Positions 27,612 to 36,660 of a stretch of 64,000 nt of DNA are shown here, piece by piece. Origin of the DNA: Pelomonas sp. V22 (GTDB lineage Bacteria; Pseudomonadota; Gammaproteobacteria; Burkholderiales; Burkholderiaceae_C); NCBI RefSeq assembly GCF_030014915.1, contig NZ_JAGIXS010000001.1, positions 930,001 through 994,000 on the forward strand. The letters run 5' to 3'. The first letter of the stretch is position 1. Each line of letters starts with the position of its first letter. Below the pieces are notes generated by a model. It was not told the origin of the DNA, made no database searches, and worked only from the letters and a program-made list of their open reading frames with translations. The position numbers and the translations under genes are program-made.

Positions 27612-28073
27612 TCAGGCCGCGTTTACACCCCTGTTGGCCAGCGCATCGGCGCGCTCATTGCCCGGGTCGCCGGCATGGCCCTTGACCCAGCGCCATTCGA
27701 CCTCGTGCAGCTTGCACAGCGCCTCCAGGCGCTGCCACAGCTCCACGTTCTTGACCGGCTTGCCATCGGCCGTCTTCCAGCCCCGGCGCTGCCAGCCCGA
27801 GATCCACTCGGTCATGCCCTTGCGCACGTACTCGCTGTCGGTATAGATCGTGATCTTGCAGGCCCGCTTGAGCGAGGCCAGCGCCTCGATGGGGGCCGTC
27901 AGCTCCATGCGGTTGTTGGTGGTGCTGGCCTCGCCGCCCCACAATTCCTTCTCATGCCCGGCCGACGACAGCCAGGCCCCCCAGCCGCCACGGCCAGGGT
28001 TGCCCTTGCACGCACCGTCGGTATAGATCACCACGACGGGCTTGGGCATGGGAACAGATTTGGATTCGCTCAT
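27612..28073 (-). CDS. rnhA: Ribonuclease HI
   Basis: A 153-residue enzyme that cuts the RNA strand of RNA-DNA hybrids. Catalytic acidic residues are visible: D in [13 protein letters not shown] in [11 protein letters not shown] in IYTDSEYV, and the final D in [10 protein letters not shown]. Length matches E. coli RNase HI. The start at 28073 overlaps the methyltransferase stop as ATGA. The neighbourhood methyltransferase-rnhA beside gloB-mltD is the same as in E. coli (mltD-gloB-yafS-rnhA). Confidence 0.95.
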   Translation of the reverse strand: MSESKSVPMPKPVVVIYTDGACKGNPGRGGWGAWLSSAGHEKELWGGEASTTNNRMELTAPIEALASLKRACKITIYTDSEYVRKGMTEWISGWQRRGWKTADGKPVKNVELWQRLEALCKLHEVEWRWVKGHAGDPGNERADALANRGVNAA

Positions 28074-28858
28074 CGATGCTTCTGTGTTTGTTGTTGGTGT
28101 GTGTGATGCCCGACCTGGGTCACGACGGCCGGCGCCGCCTGGGCCGCCCGCTTGCTGCGCTTGGCCAGGCCGATGAGGCGCATGCCATGGACCCGCTTGA
28201 CCGCCACAACGAAATAAACCGCACCCAGCACCGGCCACCAGCGCTGACCGATGCGCTCGATCCAGGACCAGCGCTGCAGCCATTTGTCGCTGCGCAGCGG
28301 TGGCGCATAGCCGCCGAACTGCGCCGCCTCGACCTCGAAGCTCAAGAGCCGCAACCAGTCGCGCAGCCGCCAATAGCCAATGAAGTCGCCGGTGCGCGGC
28401 ATGAAGAGCCGGTGCCTGGCGCCGAACAGCCGGCCAAGATTCTGCCGCAAGCCCCAGAGGCTGGCGGGATTGAAGCCGTTGATGACGACCCGGCCTTCGG
28501 GCCGCAGCACCCGCTCCACCTCGCGCAGCGTGCGGTGCGGATCGCGCGCCAGCTCCAGCGCATGCGGCAGCACGATCAGGTCCAGGCTGTTCGATTCGAA
28601 AGGCAGGGCATCGAAATCGCAGCGCAGCACCACGCGGGCCGCCGGCCGCTGCTCCTGGCCGTCCTGCGCCAGCCAGCGCTGCGGCATGCGGTTGGCGCGC
28701 AGCGCGTCCAGCTCGGGCAGGCCGAGCTGCAGCGCATGGAAGCCGAAACGGTCCGCCACGGCCGCGTCCAGGCGCAGCTGTTCCCAGGCGAGCAGATAGC
28801 GCCCCGGCGGGGTCTGCAGCCAGTCGGCCAACTCTACAATCGAGGCATCACGCGTCAT
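28070..28858 (-). CDS. Class I SAM-dependent methyltransferase (YafS-like)
   Basis: A 262-residue methyltransferase-11 type protein. The acidic and beta-4 regions are [28 protein letters not shown], followed by [21 protein letters not shown]. The glycine-rich loop of motif I is poorly conserved, as in YafS. Position between gloB and rnhA also matches yafS of E. coli. The start codon lies only two bases from the divergent gloB start. The substrate is unknown. Confidence 0.85.
   Translation of the reverse strand: MTRDASIVELADWLQTPPGRYLLAWEQLRLDAAVADRFGFHALQLGLPELDALRANRMPQRWLAQDGQEQRPAARVVLRCDFDALPFESNSLDLIVLPHALELARDPHRTLREVERVLRPEGRVVINGFNPASLWGLRQNLGRLFGARHRLFMPRTGDFIGYWRLRDWLRLLSFEVEAAQFGGYAPPLRSDKWLQRWSWIERIGQRWWPVLGAVYFVVAVKRVHGMRLIGLAKRSKRAAQAAPAVVTQVGHHTHQQQTQKHR
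28835..28840 (+). promoter_or_regulatory. Likely -10 box of gloB inside the divergent methyltransferase gene
   Basis: TACAAT at 28835-28840 is a strong -10 hexamer 20 bases before the gloB ATG. No good -35 lies 16-18 bases upstream (around GTCTGC/TCTGCA). It falls within the first codons of the methyltransferase on the other strand. Confidence 0.4.
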
Positions 28859-28860
28859 TC

Positions 28861-29658
28861 ATGAAACTCGTCGCCCTGCCCGCTTTCTCGGACAACTACA
28901 TCTGGATGCTCCACGATGGGGTCGAAGCCCTCGTGGTCGATCCGGGCGACGCAGCACCCGTGCTGTCGGCACTCGCCGACCAAGGCCTGCGCCTCGCGGG
29001 CATTCTAGTGACCCATCACCATGCCGATCACGTCGGCGGCCTGGCGGCGCTGCGGCCGCACGTGCAGGGGGCCATCAGCGGCACCGGCACCGAAGGCATC
29101 AGCGGGCTGGACCGGCACGTGGCCGAGGGCGACACCGTCGAACTGCTGGGCCAGCGCTTCGAGGTGATCGAGGTGCCGGGCCACACAGCAGGCCACATCG
29201 CCTTCTTTTTGCGCCAGCCCTCCGACGGCTCGGCACCGATTCTTTTCTGTGGCGACACGCTGTTCTCCGGCGGCTGCGGCCGTTTGTTCGAGGGCACGCC
29301 GGCACAGATGCTGGCCTCGCTGGACAAGCTGGCCGCCCTGCCGGGCGAGACGCGCGTCTGCTGCGCCCATGAATACACGCTGTCCAACCTGCGCTTTGCA
29401 GAGGCCGTGGACGCTGGCAATGCCGAGCTGGCGGCCTACGTCGCCCGGTGCCAGGTCTTGCGCGAGCAGCAGCTGCCCACGCTGCCCTCCAGCATCGCCA
29501 CCGAGCGGCAGATCAATCCATTTCTGCGCAGCAGCGAGCCGGCCCTGCAAGCCAGCGCCCGGCTGCACGCCTCCACCTCCTCCACACCCCTTGCCGCCGA
29601 CGCTGATCGCGTCGCGGTGTTCGCCACCTTGCGGCAATGGAAGAACGAATTCAGATGA
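28861..29658 (+). CDS. gloB: Hydroxyacylglutathione hydrolase (glyoxalase II)
   Basis: A 265-residue zinc hydrolase that splits S-lactoylglutathione to lactate and glutathione, the second step of methylglyoxal detoxification. The metallo-hydrolase motif is THHHADHVGG (about residues 51-60); further ligands are in VPGHTAGH, CGDTLFSGGCGRLFEG and CCAHEYT. The glutathione-binding C-terminal domain follows, ending around FATLRQWKNEFR. Its stop overlaps the mltD start (ATGA at 29655-29658). Confidence 0.95.
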   Translation: MKLVALPAFSDNYIWMLHDGVEALVVDPGDAAPVLSALADQGLRLAGILVTHHHADHVGGLAALRPHVQGAISGTGTEGISGLDRHVAEGDTVELLGQRFEVIEVPGHTAGHIAFFLRQPSDGSAPILFCGDTLFSGGCGRLFEGTPAQMLASLDKLAALPGETRVCCAHEYTLSNLRFAEAVDAGNAELAAYVARCQVLREQQLPTLPSSIATERQINPFLRSSEPALQASARLHASTSSTPLAADADRVAVFATLRQWKNEFR

Positions 29659-31244
29659 AGCACCTGCCCGACTTGAAGCTGCGCCCGCTGCTGCTCGCCC
29701 TCTCTGCAACTTTCCTGAGCGCCTGCGCCAGCCTGCCCACGCCGCCGGCCGAGGTACCGGCACCGGTGCTGGCTGAGCCCACGCCCGTGGCCCCGCCGCC
29801 GGCGCCGGCCGTGGTCGCCCCAGTGGCCATCGAGCCCGCTGCCAAGCCCGACACCACGCTGCTGCAGGACAGCCTGAATCCCGATCGCAAGATCGACCTC
29901 AATGCCCCCATCGCCCATGCCGACCTGTGGGAGCGGGTGCGCAAGGGCTTTGCCATGCCCGAGTTGGACAACGAAGGCGTGCGCCGCGCCGAAGCCTGGT
30001 ACAGCGCGCGGCCCGACTACGTGGACCGCATGACCGAGCGCGGCAGCCGCTACATGTTCCACATCCTGGAGGAGCTGGAGAAGCGCGGCATGCCGTCCGA
30101 ACTGGCCCTGCTGCCCTTCGTCGAGAGCGCCTTCGTGACGGACGCCAAGTCGCGCGCCAAGGCCGTGGGCATGTGGCAGTTCATGCCGGCCACCGGCCGC
30201 GACTTCGCGCTGAAGCAGAACATCTTCCGCGACGACCGCCGCGACGTGCTGGCCTCGACCCGCGCCGCGCTGGACTACCTCGGCCGCCTGTACAAGCAGT
30301 TTGGCGACTGGCATCTGGCGCTGGCGGCCTACAACTGGGGCCAGGGCAATGTGGCCAAGGCGATTGCGCGCAATGAGAAGGCCGGCCTGCCGACTGACTA
30401 CGACAGCATCAAGATGCCGGACGAGACGCGCTACTACATCCCCAAGCTGCAGGCGGTGAAGAACATCGTGCTCGATCCGACGCGCTTCTCGCTGAGCCTG
30501 CCGCCGGTGGCCAACCATCCGTACTTCCTCAGCGTCAACATCGACCGCGACATCGACGTGGACCTGGCCGCGCGCCTGGCCGGCATGGAGATCGACGACT
30601 TCAAGCTGTTCAATCCGCAGATGAACAAGCCGGTGATCCTGGCCAATGCCACGGCCCAGCTGCTGCTGCCCTACGACAACGCTGGCCGCTTCGTCACCAA
30701 CCTCGCCTCGCACCGCGGCCAGATGGCCAGCTGGACCGCCTGGGTCGTCCCGAAGACGATGAAGCCGGCCGATGCGGCCAAGCAGGTCGGCATGACGGAA
30801 GCGCTGCTGCGCGACATCAACAAGATCCCGCCCAAGATGCTGGTCAAGGGCGGCTCCACCCTGCTGGTGCCACGCACCGCCAAGCGCGACCAGGACGTCT
30901 CCGAGCACCTGGCCGACAACGCCAGCATCAACCTCGCGCCCGATGTGCCGCCGCTCAAGCGCGTGACGCACAAGACCGGCAAGGGCGAGAGCGTGACCAC
31001 GGTGGCGGCTCGCTACAAGGTGAGCACGGCCCAGGTGGCGCAGTGGAACAAGGTCTCGAACAAGGCCTCGTTCAAGCCGGGCCAGGTGGTGGTGCTCTTC
31101 CTGAACCCGGCCCAGGCGGCGGCGCCTCAGCGGGTGGCGAGCAACGCCAAGCCGGCGCAGAAACCGGCGGCTCGCTCACCGGTCAAGCCGGCGCCAGCGC
31201 GTGTGGCTTCAGCAAAACCTGCCGGCCAGCCGCAGATCAGATGA
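29655..31244 (+). CDS. mltD: Membrane-bound lytic murein transglycosylase D
   Basis: A 529-residue lipoprotein that cleaves peptidoglycan glycan strands. The signal LLLALSATFLSAC ends in a lipobox, followed by a Pro/Ala-rich linker (about 25-60). The SLT domain has ALLPFVESAF with its catalytic glutamate, then GMWQFMPATGR and LALAAYNWGQGNV. The C-terminal region holds two degenerate LysM-type repeats (about 370-420 and 450-490) and a Lys/Pro/Ala tail. Translation is probably coupled to gloB by the start/stop overlap. Confidence 0.93.
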   Translation: MKHLPDLKLRPLLLALSATFLSACASLPTPPAEVPAPVLAEPTPVAPPPAPAVVAPVAIEPAAKPDTTLLQDSLNPDRKIDLNAPIAHADLWERVRKGFAMPELDNEGVRRAEAWYSARPDYVDRMTERGSRYMFHILEELEKRGMPSELALLPFVESAFVTDAKSRAKAVGMWQFMPATGRDFALKQNIFRDDRRDVLASTRAALDYLGRLYKQFGDWHLALAAYNWGQGNVAKAIARNEKAGLPTDYDSIKMPDETRYYIPKLQAVKNIVLDPTRFSLSLPPVANHPYFLSVNIDRDIDVDLAARLAGMEIDDFKLFNPQMNKPVILANATAQLLLPYDNAGRFVTNLASHRGQMASWTAWVVPKTMKPADAAKQVGMTEALLRDINKIPPKMLVKGGSTLLVPRTAKRDQDVSEHLADNASINLAPDVPPLKRVTHKTGKGESVTTVAARYKVSTAQVAQWNKVSNKASFKPGQVVVLFLNPAQAAAPQRVASNAKPAQKPAARSPVKPAPARVASAKPAGQPQIR

Positions 31245-31626
31245 AGAACAGGGCCACGCTGATCGCGAGGCCCACAGCCCAGACCAGCGAACGCAGGCTC
31301 GGCTGGTCGCTGAGGTAGAAATAGATGTAGGCGATGCGGACCATCACGAAGCTGATGGCCAGACCATCGACACGCCCCTGGGCGGTGCCCATCTGCTGAG
31401 CCGCCAGCACACCGGCAATGAACAGCGGCAGCGCTTCGAAGCCATTGGCCTGCGCCGCATTGGCGCGCGCCTGCCAGCCTTCCAGATTGGCCAGCCAGCT
31501 GCGCGGGTTGTGGTTATCAAAGCCGCCATCGCGGCGGCGCTTGCCATAGCCCTTGGACTTGGCCAGGGCCGCACTGAGAACAGGCAGCAGGCAGGCGGCA
31601 ATGAGGCAGTAGTTGGCCAAGGTCAC
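31237..31626 (-). CDS. MAPEG family membrane protein
   Basis: A 129-residue inner-membrane protein with four hydrophobic helices. The MAPEG pattern is visible in NPRSWLANLEGWQARANAAQANGFEALPLF and in VRIAYIYFYLSDQPSLRSLVW. Eukaryotic relatives act in glutathione and eicosanoid metabolism; bacterial ones are mostly uncharacterised. Its 3' end overlaps the convergent mltD gene by eight bases. Confidence 0.85.
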   Translation of the reverse strand: MTLANYCLIAACLLPVLSAALAKSKGYGKRRRDGGFDNHNPRSWLANLEGWQARANAAQANGFEALPLFIAGVLAAQQMGTAQGRVDGLAISFVMVRIAYIYFYLSDQPSLRSLVWAVGLAISVALFFI

Positions 31627-31667
31627 GGGGTAACTCCTTGTCGGCTTCCAGCAATTTCTTGCGATTC

Positions 31668-32249
31668 TTAGCGACGATCGACCAGCGCATGGGCGATGGT
31701 GCCCAGGTCCACATACTCCAGCTCGCTGCCCACCGGCACGCCGCGCGCGAGCCGTGTGGCCCGCACCTGGCGCGAACGCAAGGCCTCCCCGAGCACATGG
31801 GCCGTGGCTTCGCCCTCGGCGGTGAAGCTCGTGGCGAGGATCACCTCCTCGACCCGGCCATCCTGGGCCCGCGCGAGCAACTGCTCGGCGCCGATCTGGC
31901 GCGCGCCAATGCCGTCCAGCGGGCTCACGCGACCGAGCAGCACGAAGTAATAACCCCGAAATGAGCCGGTTCGCTCCAGCGCCGCCTGGTCAGCCGGCGT
32001 CTCCACCACGCAGAGCAGGCGCGCATCGCGTTGCTCATCGGCGCAGATGGGGCACAGCGCCGCCTCACTGAAGGTGTGGCAGCGCTCGCAATGGCCGATG
32101 TCGGCAGCCGCCCCGGCCAAGGCCTTGGCCAGCACCTGCGCCCCCTCGCGGTCATGCTGCAAGAGGTGGTAGGCCATGCGCTGGGCCGATTTCTGGCCCA
32201 CGCTGGGCAGGCGCCGCAGCGCCTCGATCAGTGCTTCAAGAGCGGTCAC
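31668..32249 (-). CDS. recR: Recombination mediator protein RecR
   Basis: A 193-residue DNA repair protein that works with RecF/RecO to load RecA. Helix-hairpin-helix at the start ([20 protein letters not shown]), a four-cysteine zinc finger ([16 protein letters not shown], residues 54-69), then a Toprim domain ([18 protein letters not shown] and the C-terminal [12 protein letters not shown]). It closes the usual dnaX-ybaB-recR set, separated from ybaB by an 83-base repeat-bearing gap. Confidence 0.95.
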   Translation of the reverse strand: MTALEALIEALRRLPSVGQKSAQRMAYHLLQHDREGAQVLAKALAGAAADIGHCERCHTFSEAALCPICADEQRDARLLCVVETPADQAALERTGSFRGYYFVLLGRVSPLDGIGARQIGAEQLLARAQDGRVEEVILATSFTAEGEATAHVLGEALRSRQVRATRLARGVPVGSELEYVDLGTIAHALVDRR

Positions 32250-32332
32250 ACGGCCTTCCGCAGGGCCGCCCCAAGGAAGGCCGACGCCCCCTCGGGGGGC
32301 AGCGAATGAAATTCGCGTGGGGGCTTCATCCT
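32250..32332. repeat. Intergenic palindromic repeat, copy A (ybaB-recR gap)
   Basis: GGCCTTCC (32252-32259) pairs with GGAAGGCC (about 32275-32282), enclosing GGGCCGCCCC (32263-32272). A second palindrome CCCCCTCGGGGGG follows at about 32287-32299, then GGGGGCTTCATCC. The blocks GGGCCGCCCC and CCCCTCGGGGG recur at 34675-34791, and the first recurs inside dnaG. Confidence 0.6.
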
Positions 32333-32659
32333 TCAGAAAGGGAATTTCATTCCACCAGGCAAGGGCATGCCGGCGGTCAGCTTGCCCATCTTGGCGCTGC
32401 TGACCTCTTCGGCGCGGCGCAGGCCGTCGTTGAAGGCGGCGGCGACCAGGTCCTCGAGCATGTCCTTGTCGTCGGCCAGCAGGCTCGGGTCGATGCTGAC
32501 GCGCTTGACCTCGTGCTTGCAGGTCATCTGGATCTTCACCAGGCCCGAACCCGACTGGCCCTCGACCTCGATGGTGGCGAGTTCGTCCTGGGCTTTCTTC
32601 AGGTTGTCCTGCATCGCCTGGGCCTGCTTCATCAGGCCGGCGAGTTGGTTCTTCATCAT
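32333..32659 (-). CDS. ybaB: YbaB/EbfC family nucleoid-associated protein
   Basis: A 108-residue DNA-binding protein ([37 protein letters not shown] at the start) with the family's central block [23 protein letters not shown]. It forms dimers that bind DNA in related species. GGAGATACGACC precedes the double ATG and overlaps the dnaX stop at 32671-32673. Gene order dnaX-ybaB-recR is standard. Confidence 0.93.
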   Translation of the reverse strand: MMKNQLAGLMKQAQAMQDNLKKAQDELATIEVEGQSGSGLVKIQMTCKHEVKRVSIDPSLLADDKDMLEDLVAAAFNDGLRRAEEVSSAKMGKLTAGMPLPGGMKFPF

Positions 32660-32670
32660 GGTCGTATCTC

Positions 32671-34659
32671 CTAGGAATTCAGCGGTTTGATCGACCCGGG
32701 CACGATGCGTGCCGTGCGGAACTGCTTCATCAGCTGCAGCACCTGCGGGTCTTGAAGAATGATTTGTTCGGCCGCCCGCTGGCGGGCCTGCGAGGCCGCG
32801 AGCTCGCGCAGCGCGGGCGAATCGGTGGCCACGCCAGCTTCCAGTGCCACTTGCTGCGGCGAGCCGAGGGCAGCGCTGAGCGCGGCCTGCAATTTGTCCT
32901 GCAGGGCTGGTTGGCGCAGCGACTCGCGCTCGACGCGCAAGCGCCAGACGCCGCCCTGCTCGCCGAGGCACTGGGCCTGCATGGCCAGCTCGCGGGCAAG
33001 CGCGGTCAGCCCGAGGTCCTTGACCAGCAGATGCCAGCGCTCGCCCTCGGGTGTGGGCTGCAGTTCAGGCTCGTTGCCGGCGGTCGAGGCATAGGTCTTG
33101 GCGCTGGGCGCAGGCGCTGAAGTCGCCTCGGCAAAAGGGCGCCCCTCATCGTCAGCCATGGGCGCGTCGTCCAGCCAGGGCGGCGGCTCGTCGCCAGCGG
33201 CCTCGATTTCAGGCTCGGGCTCGGCATGGACCACCGGGCGCGGGCGCAGGCGGGCGCTGGGGCCATCGGACTCCACAGCGGCCGGCTTGGCGATCATCGG
33301 CGCTGGTGTCGGGGTCGGGGTGGATGCCGGCGCAGCCACGGGCGCCGCGGTCGAGGCCAGGGTCGGCGCTTGAGCGATGACGGGCTCGGCGGCCGCAACT
33401 GGCTGGAACTGCGGCTGCGGCTTGGGCTCCTCAACGCTCAGCACGGTGACCGGCGGCGCAGGCGCCACCGGCACCGCCGCCACGGCCGCTGCACCGCGCA
33501 GCAGCGGCGCACTCGCGGGCCGGGCTGCGCCGGCAGTCTCGCCACGCGGCAGCTGCAGGCCACCGGGCCGGAAGGCCAGCATGCGCAGCAGCACCATCAG
33601 GAGGCCGGCGTATTCATCGGGCGAGAGGCCCAGCTCGGCACGGCCGTGCAGGGCCATGCTGTACATCAGCTGCACCTCGTCGGCCGGCAGTGCGGCGGCG
33701 AGGCGGCGCGCTTCGGCACTGTCCGGGTCGGCCTCGTCCAGCGCGGCCGGCGCGGCCTGCGCCACGGCGATCTGCTGCAAGAGGCTGGCCAGGTCTTCCA
33801 GCGTGCCCGCGGCCGAGAGGCCGAGGTCGCGCAGGGCATCGGCCTGGGCCACGACGTCGGGGCCGCTCGCGGCCACCAGGGCATCGAGGATGGCGACCAC
33901 ATGGCCGCGGTCCACCGTGCCCAGCATCTGGCGCACGCCGGCCTCGGCCAGGCTGCCCGCGCCGAAAGCGATGGCCTGGTCGGTCAGCGACAGCGCGTCG
34001 CGCATCGAGCCCCGTGCAGCGCGGGCCAGCAGGCGCAGCGCGCCGGGCTCGGCCGCCACGTTCTCGGCCTGCAGCACGCTGGTCAGGTGCGAGAGCACGG
34101 TCTGCGGCGCCATCGGGCGCAGATTGAACTGCAGGCAGCGCGAAAGCACGGTGACCGGCACCTTCTGCGGATCGGTCGTGGCCAGCACGAACTTCAGGTA
34201 CTCGGGCGGCTCCTCCAGCGTCTTCAGCATGGCGTTGAAGGCGGTGTTCGAGAGCATGTGGACTTCGTCGATCATGTAGACCTTGAAGCGCCCCACCACC
34301 GGCTTGTAGACCGCCTGGTCCAGCAGCTGCGAGATTTCCTCGACGCCGCGGTTGGAGGCGGCATCAAGCTCCACGTAATCGACGAAACGGCCGGCATCGA
34401 TATCCCGGCAGGCCTCGCACACGCCGCAGGGGTGTGCCGTGATCGTGCCCTGCCCATCGGCGCCGGTGCAATTCAAGCTCTTGGCCAGGATGCGCGACAC
34501 CGTGGTCTTGCCCACGCCCCGGGTGCCGGTGAACAAATAGGCATGGTGCAGCCGCTGCTGCGTGAGCGCATTGGCCAGGGCCTGCACCACATGCTCTTGG
34601 CCCCGCAGCTCTTCGAAACTGCGGGGGCGATATTTCCGCGCCAGAACCTGGTAACTCAT
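32671..34659 (-). CDS. dnaX: DNA polymerase III subunits tau/gamma
   Basis: A 662-residue clamp-loader ATPase. Walker A GTRGVGKT (about 44-51), zinc site with [11 protein letters not shown], Walker B DEVHML, and SRC motif LSRCLQF are all present. The C-terminal half is Pro/Ala-rich (about 370-520) and then forms the tau domain that binds the polymerase and helicase. I did not find a clear slippery heptamer for gamma production. A TAGAAT box lies six bases before the ATG (34666-34671), so the transcript may start at the ATG itself. Confidence 0.94.
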   Translation of the reverse strand: MSYQVLARKYRPRSFEELRGQEHVVQALANALTQQRLHHAYLFTGTRGVGKTTVSRILAKSLNCTGADGQGTITAHPCGVCEACRDIDAGRFVDYVELDAASNRGVEEISQLLDQAVYKPVVGRFKVYMIDEVHMLSNTAFNAMLKTLEEPPEYLKFVLATTDPQKVPVTVLSRCLQFNLRPMAPQTVLSHLTSVLQAENVAAEPGALRLLARAARGSMRDALSLTDQAIAFGAGSLAEAGVRQMLGTVDRGHVVAILDALVAASGPDVVAQADALRDLGLSAAGTLEDLASLLQQIAVAQAAPAALDEADPDSAEARRLAAALPADEVQLMYSMALHGRAELGLSPDEYAGLLMVLLRMLAFRPGGLQLPRGETAGAARPASAPLLRGAAAVAAVPVAPAPPVTVLSVEEPKPQPQFQPVAAAEPVIAQAPTLASTAAPVAAPASTPTPTPAPMIAKPAAVESDGPSARLRPRPVVHAEPEPEIEAAGDEPPPWLDDAPMADDEGRPFAEATSAPAPSAKTYASTAGNEPELQPTPEGERWHLLVKDLGLTALARELAMQAQCLGEQGGVWRLRVERESLRQPALQDKLQAALSAALGSPQQVALEAGVATDSPALRELAASQARQRAAEQIILQDPQVLQLMKQFRTARIVPGSIKPLNS

Positions 34660-34665
34660 GAAGGC

Positions 34666-34671
34666 ATTCTA
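34666..34671 (-). promoter_or_regulatory. Putative -10 box of dnaX
   Basis: TAGAAT on the minus strand, with six bases between it and the dnaX ATG at 34659. The expected start point coincides with the A of ATG. No recognisable -35 box. Confidence 0.4.
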
Positions 34672-34674
34672 TGT

Positions 34675-34791
34675 GCCCCTCGCCCAGGCCCCCGGGCTGC
34701 GCCCGGGGGCTGGTCGGTCCCCCGAGGGGACTTGCTTGAAGCCGGGATCGACCCGGCCTCAAGCCTGTTGGCACCCGCCTAGGGGCGGCCC
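34675..34791 (-). repeat. Intergenic palindromic repeat, copy C (dnaX-purM gap)
   Basis: Read on the minus strand it holds, in order, GGGCCGCCCC (34782-34791), CCCCTCGGGGGACCGACC (34712-34729) and TGGGCGAGGGGC (34675-34686), with further stems CCCGGGGGC/GCCCCCGGG around 34690-34710. The last two blocks match the dnaG insert at 50550-50585 over 13 and 12 bases, in the same order. Confidence 0.6.
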
Positions 34792-34831
34792 TGCGCCGGG
34801 TGCAATACCGGATACCAATACCCGGCTGGAC

Positions 34832-34837
34832 GATAAT
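34832..34837 (+). promoter_or_regulatory. Putative -10 box of the purM-like gene
   Basis: GATAAT eight bases before the ATG at 34846; the expected transcript start lies one or two bases before the ATG. The -35 region is weak. Confidence 0.4.
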
Positions 34838-34845
34838 CCCGCGCC

Positions 34846-35970
34846 ATGAGCACGCACGCCCCCTCCTCCCCCGACACCCTCAGCTACGAACAAGCTGGGG
34901 TCAACTACGACCTGATTGATCCGATGAAGATCGCGGCCCAGCGCGCGGCCGCCGCCACCGGCGCCCACCTGGGCGGCCATGGCTTCTCGGAGGTGCCGGC
35001 CTCGCGTGGCGAGTCCGCCTATGTGGTGGATGTGGGCCCGTTCTACCTGGCTTCCATCGTCGAATGCCTGGGCACCAAGACCCTGGTGGCTGACGAGATG
35101 GCAAAGCTCACGGGCAAGAGCTTCTTCGCCGGCATCGCACAGGACACCATCGCCATGGCGATCAACGACCTGATCACCGTCGGCGCCACGCCACTGGTCG
35201 TGCAGGCTTACTGGGCCGCCGGCGGTTCCGACTGGTTTGGCGACAAGCTGCGCGCCAATGAACTGGTGGCCGGCTGGAAGAAGGCCTGCGACACCTGCCA
35301 GGTGGCCTGGGGCGGCGGCGAAACGCCGGCGCTGGCCGGCATCGTCGAGGACGGCCGCATCGACCTGGCTGCCTCCTGCACCGGCCTGATCAACCCCAAG
35401 GAGCGCCTGTCGGTCGGCGACAAGCTCGGCGCCGGCGATGCCATCGTGCTGCTGGCCTCGAGCGGCATCCATGCCAACGGTCTGTCGCTGGCGCGCAAGC
35501 TGGTCGAGCGCCTGCCAAACGGCTACCTGACCGAGATCGAACCCGGCCTCAGCTACGGCGAGGCCCTGCTGGCGCCCACCGTGCTGTATTCGCCGGTCAC
35601 CGAGGCGCTGTTCAAGGCCGGCATCACGCCGCACTACTGCGCCAACATCACCGGTCACGGCTGGCGCAAGCTCTTGCGCCACCCGGCCCAGTTCACCTAC
35701 CGCATCCACACGGTGCCGCCGGTCACGCCGGTGCTGAAGTTCATGCAGGAGCAGGCCAAGCAGGACGACCGCGAGGCCTATTCCACGCTCAATATGGGCG
35801 CCGGCTTTGCGATCTTCGTGAAGGCCGAGGACGCGCAGCGCACGGTCGAGATCTCCAAGGCCTGCGGCATCGACGCCTGGGTGGCCGGTGCGCTGGAAGC
35901 AGGCCCCAAGCAGCTGCTGATCGAGCCGCTGAACATCCGCTTCAGCGACGACGACCTGCAACTGCGCTGA
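34846..35970 (+). CDS. PurM-like (AIR synthase-related) protein
   Basis: A 374-residue protein of the PurM/AIR synthase superfamily. Recognisable blocks: LSYEQAGVNYDLIDPMK at the start, MAINDLITVGATPLVVQAYWAAGG, AWGGGETPALAGIVEDG, SSGIHANGLSLARKLVE and LLAPTVLYSPV. The nucleotide-binding loop differs from classical PurM: where E. coli has GTDGVGTK, this has VECLGTKT, and the first 60 residues are unlike PurM. It could still be the purine-pathway enzyme (phosphoribosylformylglycinamidine cyclo-ligase), or a paralogue with another substrate; a second purM in the genome would decide it. A sirB-like gene follows 21 bases on. Confidence 0.72.
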   Translation: MSTHAPSSPDTLSYEQAGVNYDLIDPMKIAAQRAAAATGAHLGGHGFSEVPASRGESAYVVDVGPFYLASIVECLGTKTLVADEMAKLTGKSFFAGIAQDTIAMAINDLITVGATPLVVQAYWAAGGSDWFGDKLRANELVAGWKKACDTCQVAWGGGETPALAGIVEDGRIDLAASCTGLINPKERLSVGDKLGAGDAIVLLASSGIHANGLSLARKLVERLPNGYLTEIEPGLSYGEALLAPTVLYSPVTEALFKAGITPHYCANITGHGWRKLLRHPAQFTYRIHTVPPVTPVLKFMQEQAKQDDREAYSTLNMGAGFAIFVKAEDAQRTVEISKACGIDAWVAGALEAGPKQLLIEPLNIRFSDDDLQLR

Positions 35971-35991
35971 GTCGCACAAGCCGGGCTCGCG

Positions 35992-36369
35992 ATGGACTGG
36001 TTCTACCCGCAGATGGTCCAGCTCCACGTCGTCATGGCGTGGGCCAGCTTGCTGCTGTTCATCGGTCGCGGCCTGGCCTATCAGCTGGGCGTGGAGTGGG
36101 CCAAGGAAGGGCCCATCCTCATCCTCGTGTTCGGCGCCAACACGCTGATGATCATCACCGGCCTCAGCCTCTGGGGCTCGCTGTACTACAGCATTCCGCG
36201 CGATGGCTGGCTGCTCGGCAAGCTGATCGCCCTGCTGGTCTATTTCGGCTGCGCGCACATTGCTTTCGGCGCTCATCCGCAGCGCTCGCTGGGCTACGCC
36301 GCTGCCGTGCTCGCGATGGTCTACGCCATGGCCGCCGCCTACACGCGCCAGGGGCTGCTCGGCTTCTGA
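35992..36369 (+). CDS. SirB2-family membrane protein
   Basis: A 125-residue inner-membrane protein with four helices. The SirB pattern is seen in QLHVVMAWASLLLFIGRGLAYQLG, ILVFGANTLMIITGLSLW and DGWLLGKLIALLVYFGCAHIAFG. Family members were named as invasion-gene expression regulators in Salmonella, but their molecular role is unclear. It follows the PurM-like gene by 21 bases on the same strand and may share its transcript; the SRP RNA gene is just downstream. Confidence 0.82.
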   Translation: MDWFYPQMVQLHVVMAWASLLLFIGRGLAYQLGVEWAKEGPILILVFGANTLMIITGLSLWGSLYYSIPRDGWLLGKLIALLVYFGCAHIAFGAHPQRSLGYAAAVLAMVYAMAAAYTRQGLLGF

Positions 36370-36408
36370 ATCGTCGTCCGCTTCGCCTGGAGCCGCTCTC
36401 GCCTCGCA

Positions 36409-36414
36409 TACAAT
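36409..36414 (+). promoter_or_regulatory. -10 box of the SRP RNA gene
   Basis: TACAAT at 36409-36414, seven bases before the predicted 5' end of the 4.5S RNA. A matching -35 is not clear. Confidence 0.5.
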
Positions 36415-36420
36415 GCGCCT

Positions 36421-36516
36421 CGACGGGCCTCCTCGCATGGAAGCGCGGCCAACCGGGTCAGGTGGGGAACCAAGCAGCCCTAGCCGTTGCAACCAGTGCC
36501 GGGGTCAGGCTCGTCA
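36421..36516 (+). ncRNA. ffs: Signal recognition particle 4.5S RNA
   Basis: The SRP RNA core is present: GGGTCAGGTGGGGAACCAAG followed by CAGCCCTAGCC (about 36454-36484), matching the conserved GGTCAGG...GGAA...AAGCAGCC apex that binds the Ffh M domain. The ends pair as GACGGGCCT (36422-36430) with AGGCTCGTC (36507-36515), one pair being G-U. A -10 box stands seven bases upstream of the proposed 5' end. Length of about 95 bases fits bacterial 4.5S RNA. Ends are estimates to within a few bases. The RNA forms the SRP with Ffh and targets membrane proteins to the Sec translocon. Confidence 0.85.
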
Positions 36517-36660
36517 CCCCTCCCCTCGAGTTCCTCTCACCCATCCCCCTCACTTTCAGCACCGGCGAATGTATCGACCGGTAAGAGTCGATGCGTCGCG
36601 TCCTCGCTCGCGCCTCGGCGGCCGTTGCCAGCTCACGTTCATCCACAACGGAGCTTTCAA

